From: Methylococcaceae bacterium
Lineage (GTDB): Bacteria > Pseudomonadota > Gammaproteobacteria > Methylococcales > Methylomonadaceae
NCBI GenBank assembly: GCA_014191975.1
Contig: BJHG01000018.1
Span: forward strand, 1 to 33,791
Direction: 5' to 3'
Length of the DNA stretch: 33,791 nt
Shown here: piece by piece, positions 14,674 through 24,900 of the stretch
How the letters are laid out: every line of letters begins with the position of its first letter
How positions within the stretch are numbered: position 1 is the stretch's first letter
Made by a program: the position numbers and the translations under genes
Notes under the pieces: model-generated
Seen by the model: the letters and a program-made list of their open reading frames with translations, nothing else
Databases searched by the model: none
Told to the model about the DNA's origin: nothing

Positions 14674-15603
14674 TTAATCATTGAGTAAAGAAATTTTTGC
14701 ATTGCCACACATAAGCAACTCCAGCAACGCTTTTTGAGCGTGCAAACGATTTTCGGCTTCGTCAAAAACAACACTTTGTGCGCCATCAATTACGTCTGCA
14801 CTTACCTCTTCACCACGATGTGCGGGTAAACAATGCATGAATAAGGCATTCGATTCCGCTGCCGCCATCACTTTTGAATTGACTTGATAATTTTTGAAAG
14901 CCATTTCGCGCAATTTTTGCTCTTCTTCTTGTCCCATACTTGCCCAAACATCAGTTACGACTAAATCAGCACCTGTTGCCGCATCAATTGTATTATCAAA
15001 AAAGTGAATTCGTTCACCCGCTAACGCTACAATTTCAGAATTCGGTAAATAACCTTTTGGCGCGGCGATATGCAACGTAAAATCTAACACCATTGCCGCA
15101 TGAATGTAAGAGTGGCACATATTATTGCCGTCACCAATCCACGCCACTATTTTACTTCGAATATCGCCACGATGTTCAAAATAGGTTTGCATATCCGCTA
15201 ATAATTGGCATGGATGCTCTTTATCGGTCAAACCATTAATCACCGGGACACGCGAATTTTCAGCAAAATGTGTCACCGTTTCATGTTCATGCGTGCGTAA
15301 CATCACGCAATCCACCATGCGCGAAATGACTTTCGCGCTGTCTGCAATCGGTTCACCGCGTCCTAGTTGGGTATCGCGTGGTGACAAAAACAGCGCGTGC
15401 CCACCAAAATGCGCCATGCCTGTTTCAAAGGAAACGCGCGTGCGGGTTGATGATTTTTCAAAAATCATTCCCAAAACTTGCCCTTTCAATGGCTGATAAT
15501 GGTGGTCACGATTATGTTTTAACATCGTGGCGCGTGCGATAACTTGCCGTAGTTCGTCGCTAGTTAAATCCAGCAAGCTGATAAAATGTCTAGGTTTTTT
15601 CAT
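14674..15603 (-). CDS. argF: ornithine carbamoyltransferase
   Basis: The product is a 309-residue enzyme that makes citrulline from ornithine and carbamoyl phosphate. The carbamoyl-phosphate loop STRTRVSFE starts at residue 52. 'RTHEHETV', '[11 protein letters not shown]', the ornithine loop '[13 protein letters not shown]' and [11 protein letters not shown] near the C-terminus are all present. Length is normal for the anabolic enzyme. Its ATG overlaps the argD stop (ATGA, 15600-15603), the argD-argF order seen in several gammaproteobacteria and pseudomonads. It therefore shares the argD promoter. Confidence 0.96.
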   Translation of the reverse strand: MKKPRHFISLLDLTSDELRQVIARATMLKHNRDHHYQPLKGQVLGMIFEKSSTRTRVSFETGMAHFGGHALFLSPRDTQLGRGEPIADSAKVISRMVDCVMLRTHEHETVTHFAENSRVPVINGLTDKEHPCQLLADMQTYFEHRGDIRSKIVAWIGDGNNMCHSYIHAAMVLDFTLHIAAPKGYLPNSEIVALAGERIHFFDNTIDAATGADLVVTDVWASMGQEEEQKLREMAFKNYQVNSKVMAAAESNALFMHCLPAHRGEEVSADVIDGAQSVVFDEAENRLHAQKALLELLMCGNAKISLLND

Positions 15604-16775
15604 GGGTTTGTCTGTTCTTGAATCAACATGGATAACGTGTCTACGAGTTGGGTTATTTGGTTTTTGTCGATAATTAGCGGAGGCAATAAACGAATGACCT
15701 TATCTTGCGTCACGTTAATTAACAAACCCACGCTTAAGGCTTTGCCGACTAATTCGCTACAAGGTTTGTCTAATTCTATGCCAATCATTAAACCTAAATG
15801 ACGAATATTTACAATGTGCGGATTAGAGTATAATTTTTCGTGAAACGCCGCGCAAATCATGTCGCCTTTTTCACCGGCTTGCGTTATCAAATCGCTCTCC
15901 GTTAACGTGGTTAAAACCGCTAATGCTGCGCTGCAAGCCAATGGATTTCCGCCAAACGTTGAACCGTGATTTCCAGCGGTGAATAAATTCGCCGCTTTCC
16001 CGTGCGCCAAACACGCGCCAATTGGAACCCCATTGCCCAACGCTTTCGCCAACGTGCAAACATCAGGAATAATGCTGTTATGTTGAAACGCTAAAAATTT
16101 GCCAGTACGTCCAATGCCTGATTGAATTTCGTCCAACATCATCAATATATCGTACTGATCACACAAGGCACGAATTTGATTCAAATAATTTGGCGCGGGA
16201 ATGTTTACGCCGCCTTCACCTTGAATTGGTTCAACTAAAATCGCTACAATCGACGTATTATCTGCCAACGCCTTTTTAATAGCGTCAATATCGTTGTACG
16301 GCACTCGTACAAACCCTTCGACCAGTGGCTCAAAACCCTGTTGAATTTTTGTGTTGCCGGTCGCACTCAATGTCGCCAACGTCCGACCATGAAAACTTTT
16401 ATCAAACACGATAATTTCCGGTGTTGAAATGCCTTTTTCGTGTCCAAATTTACGTGCCAATTTAATCGCCGCTTCATTTGCTTCTGCGCCAGAATTGCTG
16501 AAAAAAACGTTCGTCATGCCGCTCATTTTTGTGAGTTTGTCTGCGAGTTTTTCTTGGCTGGCGATATTATAAAGGTTGGACGTGTGTAGCAATTTCGCAC
16601 TTTGCTGACAAATTGCTTCATGTACCACCGGATGTGTGTGCCCCAAATTGCACACCGCAATTCCCGACAACGCATCTAAATAACGCTGATTATTTTCGTC
16701 CCACAACCACGCACCTTCGCCACGTTCAAACGTAACGGCAAGACGCGTATAAGTGGGCATAATGTAACTTTTCAT
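15600..16775 (-). CDS. argD: acetylornithine aminotransferase
   Basis: The product is a 391-residue class III PLP-dependent aminotransferase that converts N-acetylglutamate semialdehyde to acetylornithine. Motifs seen: '[20 protein letters not shown]' (cofactor phosphate), '[13 protein letters not shown]', '[11 protein letters not shown]', '[16 protein letters not shown]' and the lysine in '[15 protein letters not shown]' that forms the Schiff base. '[13 protein letters not shown]' completes the signature. The length is standard. ATG 16775 has AAGG about 11 bases upstream; MPTYTRL at 16760 is an alternative start. It is the first gene of the argD-argF unit and has a near-consensus promoter. 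I see no convincing ArgR box. Confidence 0.94.
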   Translation of the reverse strand: MKSYIMPTYTRLAVTFERGEGAWLWDENNQRYLDALSGIAVCNLGHTHPVVHEAICQQSAKLLHTSNLYNIASQEKLADKLTKMSGMTNVFFSNSGAEANEAAIKLARKFGHEKGISTPEIIVFDKSFHGRTLATLSATGNTKIQQGFEPLVEGFVRVPYNDIDAIKKALADNTSIVAILVEPIQGEGGVNIPAPNYLNQIRALCDQYDILMMLDEIQSGIGRTGKFLAFQHNSIIPDVCTLAKALGNGVPIGACLAHGKAANLFTAGNHGSTFGGNPLACSAALAVLTTLTESDLITQAGEKGDMICAAFHEKLYSNPHIVNIRHLGLMIGIELDKPCSELVGKALSVGLLINVTQDKVIRLLPPLIIDKNQITQLVDTLSMLIQEQTNP

Positions 16776-16805
16776 GACATTTTGCCTTTCAACAAAAAGA
16801 GGCGG

Positions 16806-16834
16806 ATTATAGGTTTCAATTGATTTGCAAGCAA
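16806..16834 (-). promoter_or_regulatory. argD-argF promoter
   Basis: On the minus strand TTGCTT (16834-16829) and a perfect TATAAT (16811-16806) are separated by 17 bases, 30 bases before the argD ATG. This is one of the best sigma-70 matches in the window. Confidence 0.65.
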
Positions 16835-16899
16835 GTAAGATAGCGTTTTAAAGTACTTCTACTCGTTTTTAGAAAAATTCTTTTAATTTTTCATCACAT

Positions 16900-16929
16900 A
16901 AAAAAGGCTAATTCACATTAGCCTTTTTT
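16900..16929 (-). terminator. htpG terminator
   Basis: AAAAAAGGCTAAT pairs perfectly with ATTAGCCTTTTTT around a four-base loop, with A and T tracts on both sides. It lies 24 bases after the htpG stop and before the argD promoter. It is symmetrical and could act in both directions. Confidence 0.88.
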
Positions 16930-16953
16930 AATTACTCACAAACTGCGTTGAAA

Positions 16954-18891
16954 TTATTTCAACAAATTTTCTAACAAACCATTCAATTTATGCACAAACG
17001 CCGCTGGATCGTCTAATTTTCCGCCTTCGCTCAAAATCGCTTGATCAAACAAAATCTGCGTTAAATCTGCAAAACGGCTGTCGTCTTGTTCCACTTTCAG
17101 GCGTTGAACTAGCGCGTGGTCAGGATTGATTTCAAAAATCGGTTTTTTGTTACCCAAGCCCATTCCACCCAACATTTGTCCCGCATCTTTCATCATGCGT
17201 TCCATGTGTAAACTCATGCCGTAAACGTCCGCGACCAAACACGCAGGTGATTCCGTTAAACGATGACTCAAACGCACGTCGCTTACTTTGTCGTTCAACA
17301 CGGTTGTAATTTGCGCTAAAACGCTTTCAAAATCTTGCGTCGTCGCTTCGTGTGCGGCTTTGGTTTCTTCGCTTTCTTCTTCGCCTAAATCCAAATCACC
17401 TTTGGCAACGGATTGAATATGTTTGCCGTCGAATTCGTCTAAATGCGACACCAACCATTCGTCGATGCGGTCGGAAAGCAATAAAACTTCAATGCCTTTT
17501 TTGCGGAAAATTTCCAAATGCGGACTATTTTTCGCCGCTGCAAAACTTTCTGCCGTGACGTAATAAATTTTTTCTTGCCCTTCTTTCATACGGCTAACGT
17601 AATCTTCTAACGACACATTTTGTGTGTCGCTGTCGTTGTGCGTCGAAGCAAAACGGAACAATTTCGACACGCGCTCATTATTTGCGCTGTCTTCAATTGG
17701 AGCTTCTTTCAACACCGCCCCAAATTGCGTCCAGAAAGTCGCGTATTTTTCAGGCTCATCTTTCGCCAGATTTTCCAACATGCCCAACACTTTTTTGACC
17801 GCACCCGATTTAATGGTGTTGAGTTGTTTGCTTTGTTGCAGAATTTCGCGCGACACGTTCAACGGCAACGAATTGGAATCAATAATCCCACGAATAAAAC
17901 GTAAATAACGCGGCATCAATTGTTCAGCGTCGTCCATGATGAAGACTTTTTTAACATACAATTTCACGCCGTGTTTTGCGTCTTTATCCCATAAATCAAA
18001 AGGCGCGCGGCTTGGAACGTACAACAATAATGTGTATTCGTTTGAGCCTTCGACTTTGCTGTGAACGTGCGTAATCGGATCTTGGAAATCGTGCGAAACG
18101 TGTTTGTAAAATTGGCTGTAATCGTCGTCAGAAATTTCTTGACGTGATTTTGTCCACAATGCCGCCGCGCTGTTAATCGTTTCTTCGACGATTTCAGGAA
18201 CTGCTTTTTCGGCAGTTTCGTCTTCGTCGTCACCAAATTCAGATTGAACTTCTTTATCCATCACAATCGGCAACGAAATGTGGTCGGAGAATTTACGAAC
18301 GATGGAACGCAATTTCCAACCGTCTAAAAATTCGCTTTCGCCTTCTTTCAAATGCAAAACGATTTCAGTGCCGCGTGTCGATTTTTCAACGTTTTCAATT
18401 GTGTAATCGCCTTCGCCTGCTGATTCCCAACGTGTGGCTTCGGTTGAACCGGCTTTGCGTGTGGTCAATGTGACTTTGTCGGCAACGATAAATGCCGAAT
18501 AAAAACCTACGCCGAATTGTCCGATTAACTCGCTGTCTTTCGCTTGTTCGCCCGTCAATGCTTCAAAAAATTGTTTCGTGCCAGATTTTGCAATCGTGCC
18601 GATGTGTTCTTGAACTTCGGCGCGACTCATGCCGATACCGTTGTCAATAATTGAAACGGTGCGTTTGGCTTCGTCAAATTCGATGCGAATTTTTAACTCG
18701 CTGTCGCCTTCGTATAAACCGTCGTTCGATAACGCTTCAAAACGCAATTTATCCGCCGCATCCGACGCATTTGAAATCAATTCGCGCAAGAAAATTTCTT
18801 TGTTGCTGTAAAGCGAGTGAATCATCAAATGTAATAAATGTTTTACTTCAGTTTGAAAGCCTAACGTTTCTTTTTTTATCGCAGTAGTCAC
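16954..18891 (-). CDS. htpG: HSP90-family chaperone HtpG
   Basis: The product is a 645-residue cytosolic ATP-dependent chaperone. The N-terminal GHKL ATPase has [20 protein letters not shown] with the catalytic Glu, '[11 protein letters not shown]', '[11 protein letters not shown]' and '[17 protein letters not shown]'. The middle domain has '[11 protein letters not shown]' and '[11 protein letters not shown]' with the conserved Arg, followed by the C-terminal dimerisation domain. The usual bacterial length is 620-640. It starts at GTG 18889-18891 with AAAGGAAA close upstream. A heat-shock-type promoter lies just before it, so it is likely a single-gene unit under sigma-32 with its own terminator. 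Confidence 0.96.
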   Translation of the reverse strand: MTTAIKKETLGFQTEVKHLLHLMIHSLYSNKEIFLRELISNASDAADKLRFEALSNDGLYEGDSELKIRIEFDEAKRTVSIIDNGIGMSRAEVQEHIGTIAKSGTKQFFEALTGEQAKDSELIGQFGVGFYSAFIVADKVTLTTRKAGSTEATRWESAGEGDYTIENVEKSTRGTEIVLHLKEGESEFLDGWKLRSIVRKFSDHISLPIVMDKEVQSEFGDDEDETAEKAVPEIVEETINSAAALWTKSRQEISDDDYSQFYKHVSHDFQDPITHVHSKVEGSNEYTLLLYVPSRAPFDLWDKDAKHGVKLYVKKVFIMDDAEQLMPRYLRFIRGIIDSNSLPLNVSREILQQSKQLNTIKSGAVKKVLGMLENLAKDEPEKYATFWTQFGAVLKEAPIEDSANNERVSKLFRFASTHNDSDTQNVSLEDYVSRMKEGQEKIYYVTAESFAAAKNSPHLEIFRKKGIEVLLLSDRIDEWLVSHLDEFDGKHIQSVAKGDLDLGEEESEETKAAHEATTQDFESVLAQITTVLNDKVSDVRLSHRLTESPACLVADVYGMSLHMERMMKDAGQMLGGMGLGNKKPIFEINPDHALVQRLKVEQDDSRFADLTQILFDQAILSEGGKLDDPAAFVHKLNGLLENLLK

Positions 18892-18932
18892 GGTTTTTCC
18901 TTTGTTTAATTAAAAAATGAATCGTTATTGAT

Positions 18933-18958
18933 TTATGGGCAGGATTCTTTTTTTCAAG
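18933..18958 (-). promoter_or_regulatory. sigma-32 (heat-shock) promoter of htpG
   Basis: On the minus strand CTTGAAA (18958-18952) is followed after 11 bases by GCCCATAA (18940-18933). The heat-shock consensus is CTTGAAA, 11-16 bases, CCCCATnT. The site is 41 bases before the GTG start. The chaperone context supports it. Confidence 0.7.
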
Positions 18959-19033
18959 TCAGGTAATTTTCTATAAAAACCATGTAGGGGAATTTTTTTG
19001 ACTATATTTTAAAGCAGATGATTGATTGATTGG

Positions 19034-19585
19034 TTATGAATGAACAGGATGTTTTTCTAATTTGCGTTGTAATGAACGGCGGTGCATATTTAACGCGCGC
19101 GCAGCAGCTGAAATGTTACCGTCATGCTGCATTAACACTTTTTGCAAATGTTCCCATTCCAATCGTTTTACTGATAAGGGCGAATCACTAATTACAGTCG
19201 AAGAATCGCCTTTATTTTTTAGCAACGCGGCAACAATTTCATCCGCATTCGCCGGCTTTGTTAAATAATGGGTTGCGCCTAATTTAATTGCTTCAACCGC
19301 TGTTGCAATACTCGCAAATCCTGTCAACATAACAATTCGCGTATTATCATCAAGTGAAATCAATTTTTTGACCAATTCCAAACCTGATTCAAATCCAATG
19401 CGTAAATCAATTATGGCGTATTCAGGCAAATTTTGTTCGGCTAACGCGATGCCTTCTGCTACATCGTAAGCGACTAGAACATCATAATTACGCTTTATTA
19501 ATGCACTCTTTAAAACATTGCAAAATGTTTTGTCGTCATCAACTAGCAATAATCGCGCATTGTCTGATTCTTCATTCACTGTCAT
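19034..19585 (-). CDS. regA: RegA/PrrA-type redox response regulator
   Basis: The product is a 183-residue response regulator of the compact RegA/PrrA/ActR type. The receiver has the acidic pocket DDD at 16-18, phospho-acceptor Asp60 (YAIIDLRIG), 'VMLTGFASIATAVEAIKLGA' and the Lys of YLTKPA. A short linker leads to a Fis-like helix-turn-helix (about 150-178, DGNISAAARALNMHRRSLQR), nearly identical to the family signature. It is preceded by a perfect AGGAGG ribosome site and overlaps the end of regB by 14 bases. In other proteobacteria this pair responds to redox state and controls respiration and carbon or energy genes. The regulon here is not visible. Confidence 0.9.
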   Translation of the reverse strand: MTVNEESDNARLLLVDDDKTFCNVLKSALIKRNYDVLVAYDVAEGIALAEQNLPEYAIIDLRIGFESGLELVKKLISLDDNTRIVMLTGFASIATAVEAIKLGATHYLTKPANADEIVAALLKNKGDSSTVISDSPLSVKRLEWEHLQKVLMQHDGNISAAARALNMHRRSLQRKLEKHPVHS

Positions 19586-20963
19586 TTTTTTCCTCCTTAT
19601 CTGGTAGCAGTGGTAGCGTAATAGTTACCTGCGCGCCTCCTTCGGGGCGATTTATAAACTCTAATTTTCCGCCTAATCGTTGCAGTGTAGAATAACTTAA
19701 AAACAAACCTACACCCAAACCACTTTTGCCACTAATGACAGGTTGCAGTCCTGCAAATTTAAGAAAATTTTCAGGGAAACCATGTCCAAAATCACTGATT
19801 TTAATCGTTGCAAATTCCCTGTCCCACGTGGTGTAAAAATCAATGCCTAAATCAGGATTCGTTGCTTGAGCCGCGTTATTTAAAATGTTGATCAGTGCGT
19901 GTGTTAAGGTGCGCTCTGCAATAACTTGTCTTTCGTAACCTGTATCTGCGTCAATAGAAAAACTTAATTTTGTCCTAACATTGTGTGTTCGCCATTGTGT
20001 AATTACGCTGTCCAAATAATCACTCAAAAACATAACATTTCCTGATTCAGCACGCATTTCACCTGCCGATGCGGACATCACAGATAACGCATCTTTACAG
20101 CGTGTGATTTGCTCTTCGATAATTGACATTTTTTCGTATAAATCGGGGTTATTACAATAGTTGTAATCTTGTGTTATTTCGTGTGCAATAATTGCCATCG
20201 TGCCAAGTGGCGTACCCATGTCGTGCGCTGCACTAGCGGCAAGTGTTCCGAGTGCAACTACACGTTCATTTCGCAACGCATTTTCACGCGCTTCAGCCAA
20301 ACTTCGCTCACGACTTTTTAACGTTTTAGCTAACTCAGCCATGAAAAAAGCGACTAATCCAGCACTAAATACAAACCCAAACCACATTCCAAAAATGTGT
20401 AAATTAAAATAACTTTTGTCACTAATTGCGTGATCTTGTTGTAGTACTTCTAAATGTGCGTTTAAATGTGTGGTGTCCGAAAGAATAACTACCGAATCAT
20501 GACTTAAATGCGGTGCAATTGAGGGCAATGGTATATTGTAAACCATTAGAATCGTGTACATCGTCGTGGTTAAAATTACCATGTACCACGCATAAATTGG
20601 CGGTAACATAATAGTGGTAATCATCAATGGCAATAAATATACCCAAATAATTGGATTGGATGCACCACCTGTCGGGTAGAGCAATGCTGTAATCGCAAAA
20701 ACATCCAATACCAATTGCATGAAAATTTCTTGTTCTGTAACAGGTGTTTGATCTTCTAAACGTAGCCAAGTATATATGTTTACTGCTGTGATACTAGCAA
20801 CAATCCACCACAAGGGACGCTGTGGAAAGTCGAGATACAAGGCGTAAATTGAAATAAAAATTAAAAAAGTTTCAGCAAGTAACATCAAATTCCGCAGCAC
20901 AAATAGCCAGTGTAAATTTTGCCGAAAAGAGGTTTCATATTTTGAAGGAATGTAAGAAAACAT
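19572..20963 (-). CDS. regB: RegB/PrrB-type redox sensor histidine kinase
   Basis: The product is a 463-residue membrane kinase. Six hydrophobic segments fill residues about 20-210. Between them, GGASNPI (99-105) stands for the GGxxNPF ubiquinone-sensing motif of RegB, with Ile replacing Phe. The H-box is SAAHDMGTPLGTMAI with His247. Cys289 in ITRCKDAL occupies the place of the redox-active Cys265 of Rhodobacter RegB, about 40 residues after the histidine. The ATPase end has 'HALINILNNAAQAT', 'DFGHGFPENF' and 'GLGVGLFLSYSTLQRLGG'. It is 11 bases after the oxidoreductase gene and overlaps regA. Identification as RegB rests on the motif set plus the RegA neighbour. Confidence 0.9.
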   Translation of the reverse strand: MFSYIPSKYETSFRQNLHWLFVLRNLMLLAETFLIFISIYALYLDFPQRPLWWIVASITAVNIYTWLRLEDQTPVTEQEIFMQLVLDVFAITALLYPTGGASNPIIWVYLLPLMITTIMLPPIYAWYMVILTTTMYTILMVYNIPLPSIAPHLSHDSVVILSDTTHLNAHLEVLQQDHAISDKSYFNLHIFGMWFGFVFSAGLVAFFMAELAKTLKSRERSLAEARENALRNERVVALGTLAASAAHDMGTPLGTMAIIAHEITQDYNYCNNPDLYEKMSIIEEQITRCKDALSVMSASAGEMRAESGNVMFLSDYLDSVITQWRTHNVRTKLSFSIDADTGYERQVIAERTLTHALINILNNAAQATNPDLGIDFYTTWDREFATIKISDFGHGFPENFLKFAGLQPVISGKSGLGVGLFLSYSTLQRLGGKLEFINRPEGGAQVTITLPLLPDKEEKNDSE

Positions 20964-20974
20964 AGTGACTCAGC

Positions 20975-21967
20975 TTAAATAGAAAGAACCAATTTACCCA
21001 TCGTGTTCCCAGTTTCAATTAAGTCATGGGCATTTTTCGCTTCGGTTAAAGATAAAATATGGCTAACATGAATGTTTAATTTTTCCGTGTCGATAAAATT
21101 AGCACATTTTTTAAGCAGTGAAACATGTTTGTCACGTTCTAAATCCAAATCACGCAACATTGGTGTCAGCATCAATTCAAAACCAATTGACAAGTTTCGC
21201 ATCCTCGCTTCGTTTAAATCTAAATTTGATGCATCGAGTAATGTCACAATTCGCCCAAAATGTGCCGTGCAAGCAATACTCGCTTTAAAAACATCTGCAC
21301 CAACTGTATCAAAAACTAAATCTACGCCACGATTTTCAGTTAAACGATTCACCTCAGCGGCAACATCGGTTTGGTTATAAAAAATGATTTCATCTGCACC
21401 AAGTGATTTCACAAAATCCGCTTTTGCATTTGAACTGACGGTTGTAATGACTTTTGCGCCTGCAATTTTTGCAAGTTGAATCGCCACATGACCAACACCG
21501 CCAGCACCTGCGTGAATTAAAATAGTTTCACCCGATTGCAACAAGCCACGTTCAAATAATGCGCCCCACGCGGTAATTAAAGCGAGTGGTGCTGCGGCGG
21601 CAGTTTGATAATTCACATTTGGCATCAAACTCGCCCAGCGTTGGTCAATCGTTGTGAATTCGGCATAATTTCCTTGTTCACGCCCTAAACCCCCGTTGCA
21701 AAACCAGACTTTGTCGCCAATTTTAAAATCTGTGACGTCTGTACCAATTGCAACGATTTCTCCCGCACCATCACAACCTAAAACTGCCGGTAATTTTGCA
21801 TTCGGATAAAACAAACCGCTTTTACGAATTTTAGCATCGACAGGATTTACACCTGCGGCATGCAAATGTACTTTAATTTCTGTTGAGGTTGCTAAAGTCG
21901 GTTCAGCAATTTCTTGCTCAATTAAAACGTTACTGCCACCAATGGCGGTCATTAAAATAGCTTTCAT
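20975..21967 (-). CDS. quinone oxidoreductase-like medium-chain dehydrogenase/reductase
   Basis: The product is a 330-residue NADPH-dependent MDR-superfamily protein. The N-terminal GroES-like domain has 'VHLHAAGVNPVDAKIRKSG' and 'LGCDGAGEIVAIGTDV'. The Rossmann fold has 'ILIHAGAGGVGHVAIQLAK'. 'NRGVDLVFDTVGADVF' and a C-terminal 'HDLIETGNTMGKLVLSI' end as in zinc-free quinone reductases. Catalytic zinc ligands are not apparent, so it probably reduces quinones or enones using NADPH. The exact substrate is unknown. It lies between the SNF2 gene (21 bases upstream) and regB (11 bases downstream), so it may be co-transcribed with the redox sensor. Confidence 0.85.
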   Translation of the reverse strand: MKAILMTAIGGSNVLIEQEIAEPTLATSTEIKVHLHAAGVNPVDAKIRKSGLFYPNAKLPAVLGCDGAGEIVAIGTDVTDFKIGDKVWFCNGGLGREQGNYAEFTTIDQRWASLMPNVNYQTAAAAPLALITAWGALFERGLLQSGETILIHAGAGGVGHVAIQLAKIAGAKVITTVSSNAKADFVKSLGADEIIFYNQTDVAAEVNRLTENRGVDLVFDTVGADVFKASIACTAHFGRIVTLLDASNLDLNEARMRNLSIGFELMLTPMLRDLDLERDKHVSLLKKCANFIDTEKLNIHVSHILSLTEAKNAHDLIETGNTMGKLVLSI

Positions 21968-21988
21968 TTTTGTCCTTTTAATTTCGAA

Positions 21989-24900
21989 TTATTCAATATC
22001 ACGCAATAATGCCAACATATCATCAACTGACATTTTACCGCTCAATTCGCCGCCTTCAAGCAAGCTGTTTGCTAAATCGCGTTTTTGATGATGCAATGCC
22101 ACAATTTTGTCTTCAATCGTATCTTTCGCGACTAAACGATAAACCGTGACGGGGCGTTTTTGTCCCATTCGATGCGCTCGGTCAGAAGCCTGATCTTCAA
22201 CTGCTGGATTCCACCACGGATCCATGTGAATGACATAATCAGCGGCGGTTAAATTCAAGCCGGTGCCGCCAGCTTTCAAACTGATTAAAAACAAATCACC
22301 GTCACCTGCTTGAAACCCATTCATCGCTTGTTTGCGTTTAATGACAGACGTTGAACCGTCCAAATAATGATAAGGAATTTTCTTTTTATCGAGCAATTCC
22401 CGAATTAACGTTAAATGCCCAACAAATTGACTAAATACCAATGCCTTATGCTTATTGTCGAGAAGTTCATCGACTAATTCTTCAAATGCATCGAGTTTTG
22501 AACTACTCAACGCACTATCTTCGATCACTAAGCGTGGATTACAACACGCGCGGCGTAATTTCATGATTTCAGCTAACACTTGCAATTGCTGATTTCCGTT
22601 TTTGGTTTGTGATTCTTGCATTATTTTCAACGCATCACGGCGTAAGGCTTCATAAAATGCGCGTTCTTCACCACTTAATTCAATGTGCAACGTGACTTCG
22701 GTACGCGCTGGTAATTCGGTTAAAACGTCGTTTTTCAAGCGGCGCAAAATGAACGGACGTAATACTTTCTTCAGACGTTGCTGTGCGTTGTGGTCATGAT
22801 TATTTTCAATTGGATTTGCGTAACGTTCATTAAATTTCGACAATGAACCTAGTAAACTCGGATTAATAAAATTAAACAAATTCCACAATTCACCTAAATG
22901 GTTTTCGATTGGCGTTCCTGTTGTGACCATTCTGAAATCCGCTTTCAGCGCCATTGCGGCTTTTGAACGCTTGGTCATACCGTTTTTAATTGCCTGTGCT
23001 TCGTCTGCAATCAATGTGTGCCATTGCACTTCTTTCAAACGATCACCTTCAGTTTGTAACAATCCATAACTACAAATAATTAAATCAAACGCGCCAGCAT
23101 TATCAAGCATTGTTTGACGGTCACCGTTTCCGAAAATTTGTACGTTTAATGTTGGTGCAAAACGGGCGGCTTCTTCTGCCCAATTGATACAAACAGAGGT
23201 TGGTGCGAGAATCAATGTCGGGCCATTTAGGGCTCGGGATAAAATTAATGCCAACGATTGAATCGTTTTGCCTAAGCCCATGTCATCGGCTAAACATGCG
23301 CCCGCTCCCCAATGCGCTAAACGACTCATCCACACAAAACCTTCGTGTTGGTAATCACGTAATTCACCTTGCAAGGTCGAAGGGACTTTGGGTTTTAAAT
23401 CAACCAATTCGTCTAATTTTTTGAGTTGATCTTTCCATGGTTTGCTGGCTTTAATTTCCATGCCATTCGTGATTTCGTCTAATGCTTGTGCCGCAAGTGA
23501 ATGAAATTGCACTTTGTCATCTTTGACTTCACCGACACCGCGTAAATCATCTAAACGCTGACGCAATTCTTTGGTTAATGTGACAATTTGTCCATCTTCA
23601 AGTTGCAAAAAGCGACTCGAAGAATTTGCCAATAAGTTCATCAGACGTTGCATATCGAGCACTTGATCGTCATCGATTTGCAAATCGCCTTCGACGCTAA
23701 ACCAATTTTGTTCGTGTCGAACTGAAAAGCGCGTTTGTGATAAACCGAGTTCACGGCTCAACCGAATTTTTTTACCTTTAGGCCATTCGAGTAATGCAAA
23801 TTCGCCCAATTCTTGCAAATTTAACAATGTTTCCAATGCAGAATCTGCATCTTCGAGTGACCATTTAAAGGAATCGTTTGATTCAAGTAATGGGCAACTT
23901 TCAAGTAATTGCGTAACGTATTTTTTTTCTAATTTGAAATCACGGGTGGTTTGAAGTTGTTTGCCGTCAATTTCAGCCAAAACGGTCGTTCCACCTGTTG
24001 CAGGTTTATAATGTGGTCCACCATCTAAAAAGGGTTGTACGAAAATTTCAATGTGCAGTCCCTGTCCTAATGGTTGTAAATGTAAATGTAATCGATCATC
24101 GGCTGATACATTTTCGGCTTGTGTCGCGAAACCCACCATATTTGATTGCACAGTAAGTGTTGATGCAATTGCTGAAATCGAATCCATTACTTTTTGACGT
24201 GCGCTGGCAGGGATTTTTAAACCATCAACACCCAATGTTTGTGCGACTTGTCGATGTTGGTCATTAATTGTGTAAAGCAACACGCCGTTTGCTGTTTTTT
24301 GAATAGCTATTTTAGAAGTCGAAGAAATTTGTGGCTGTAAAACGAGCAGTAATTGATCACCTTCTTCTTGTACTAAAAGTTGTGGTTCTGCGATTTGAAT
24401 ATCAATTGGTGCGTTGTATTGAATTTGGTTTGCCCAATAAATATTTGGGTGTCCAACCATGTCAAATAAGGCTTCCTCAGGTATTTCGTAAATATCAGAA
24501 CTATAGTAATAATTATGTGATTCGGAATACTTGCGAATTTTTTTACAAATCCGAATGTCTTGATCCGTTAAATAAGTGAAAGAATTTAGTTCGCTGTGTA
24601 AGCGTTTTAATGCCACATTTCGACCTTTTGACCAATTACCGTTTTTGCCTAATTTTTGTTCTTTTGGCTCTAAAATTATGATGTCATTTTCTAAACTTAA
24701 CGCCCAAACCATGCGTGATTCAGATTGTAGACCATCAACGGAAGTAGTTTTAAGTACGTTCATTTGTGATAAAACTTCAAGCGCACGTTCCCATGCGGCA
24801 GTTTTTGGCATTGCATCGAGCAACCCTACAAACGGCAAATCGGCATATTTTAAAGCGAGTTTGTCACAGGCTTTGTGGCTGTAATTTAAGCGTTTTAATA

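Noticed and set aside
17620-17908. Overlapping plus-strand frames inside htpG
   Set aside because: htpG is intact and strongly conserved on the minus strand, and these frames have no recognisable protein features.
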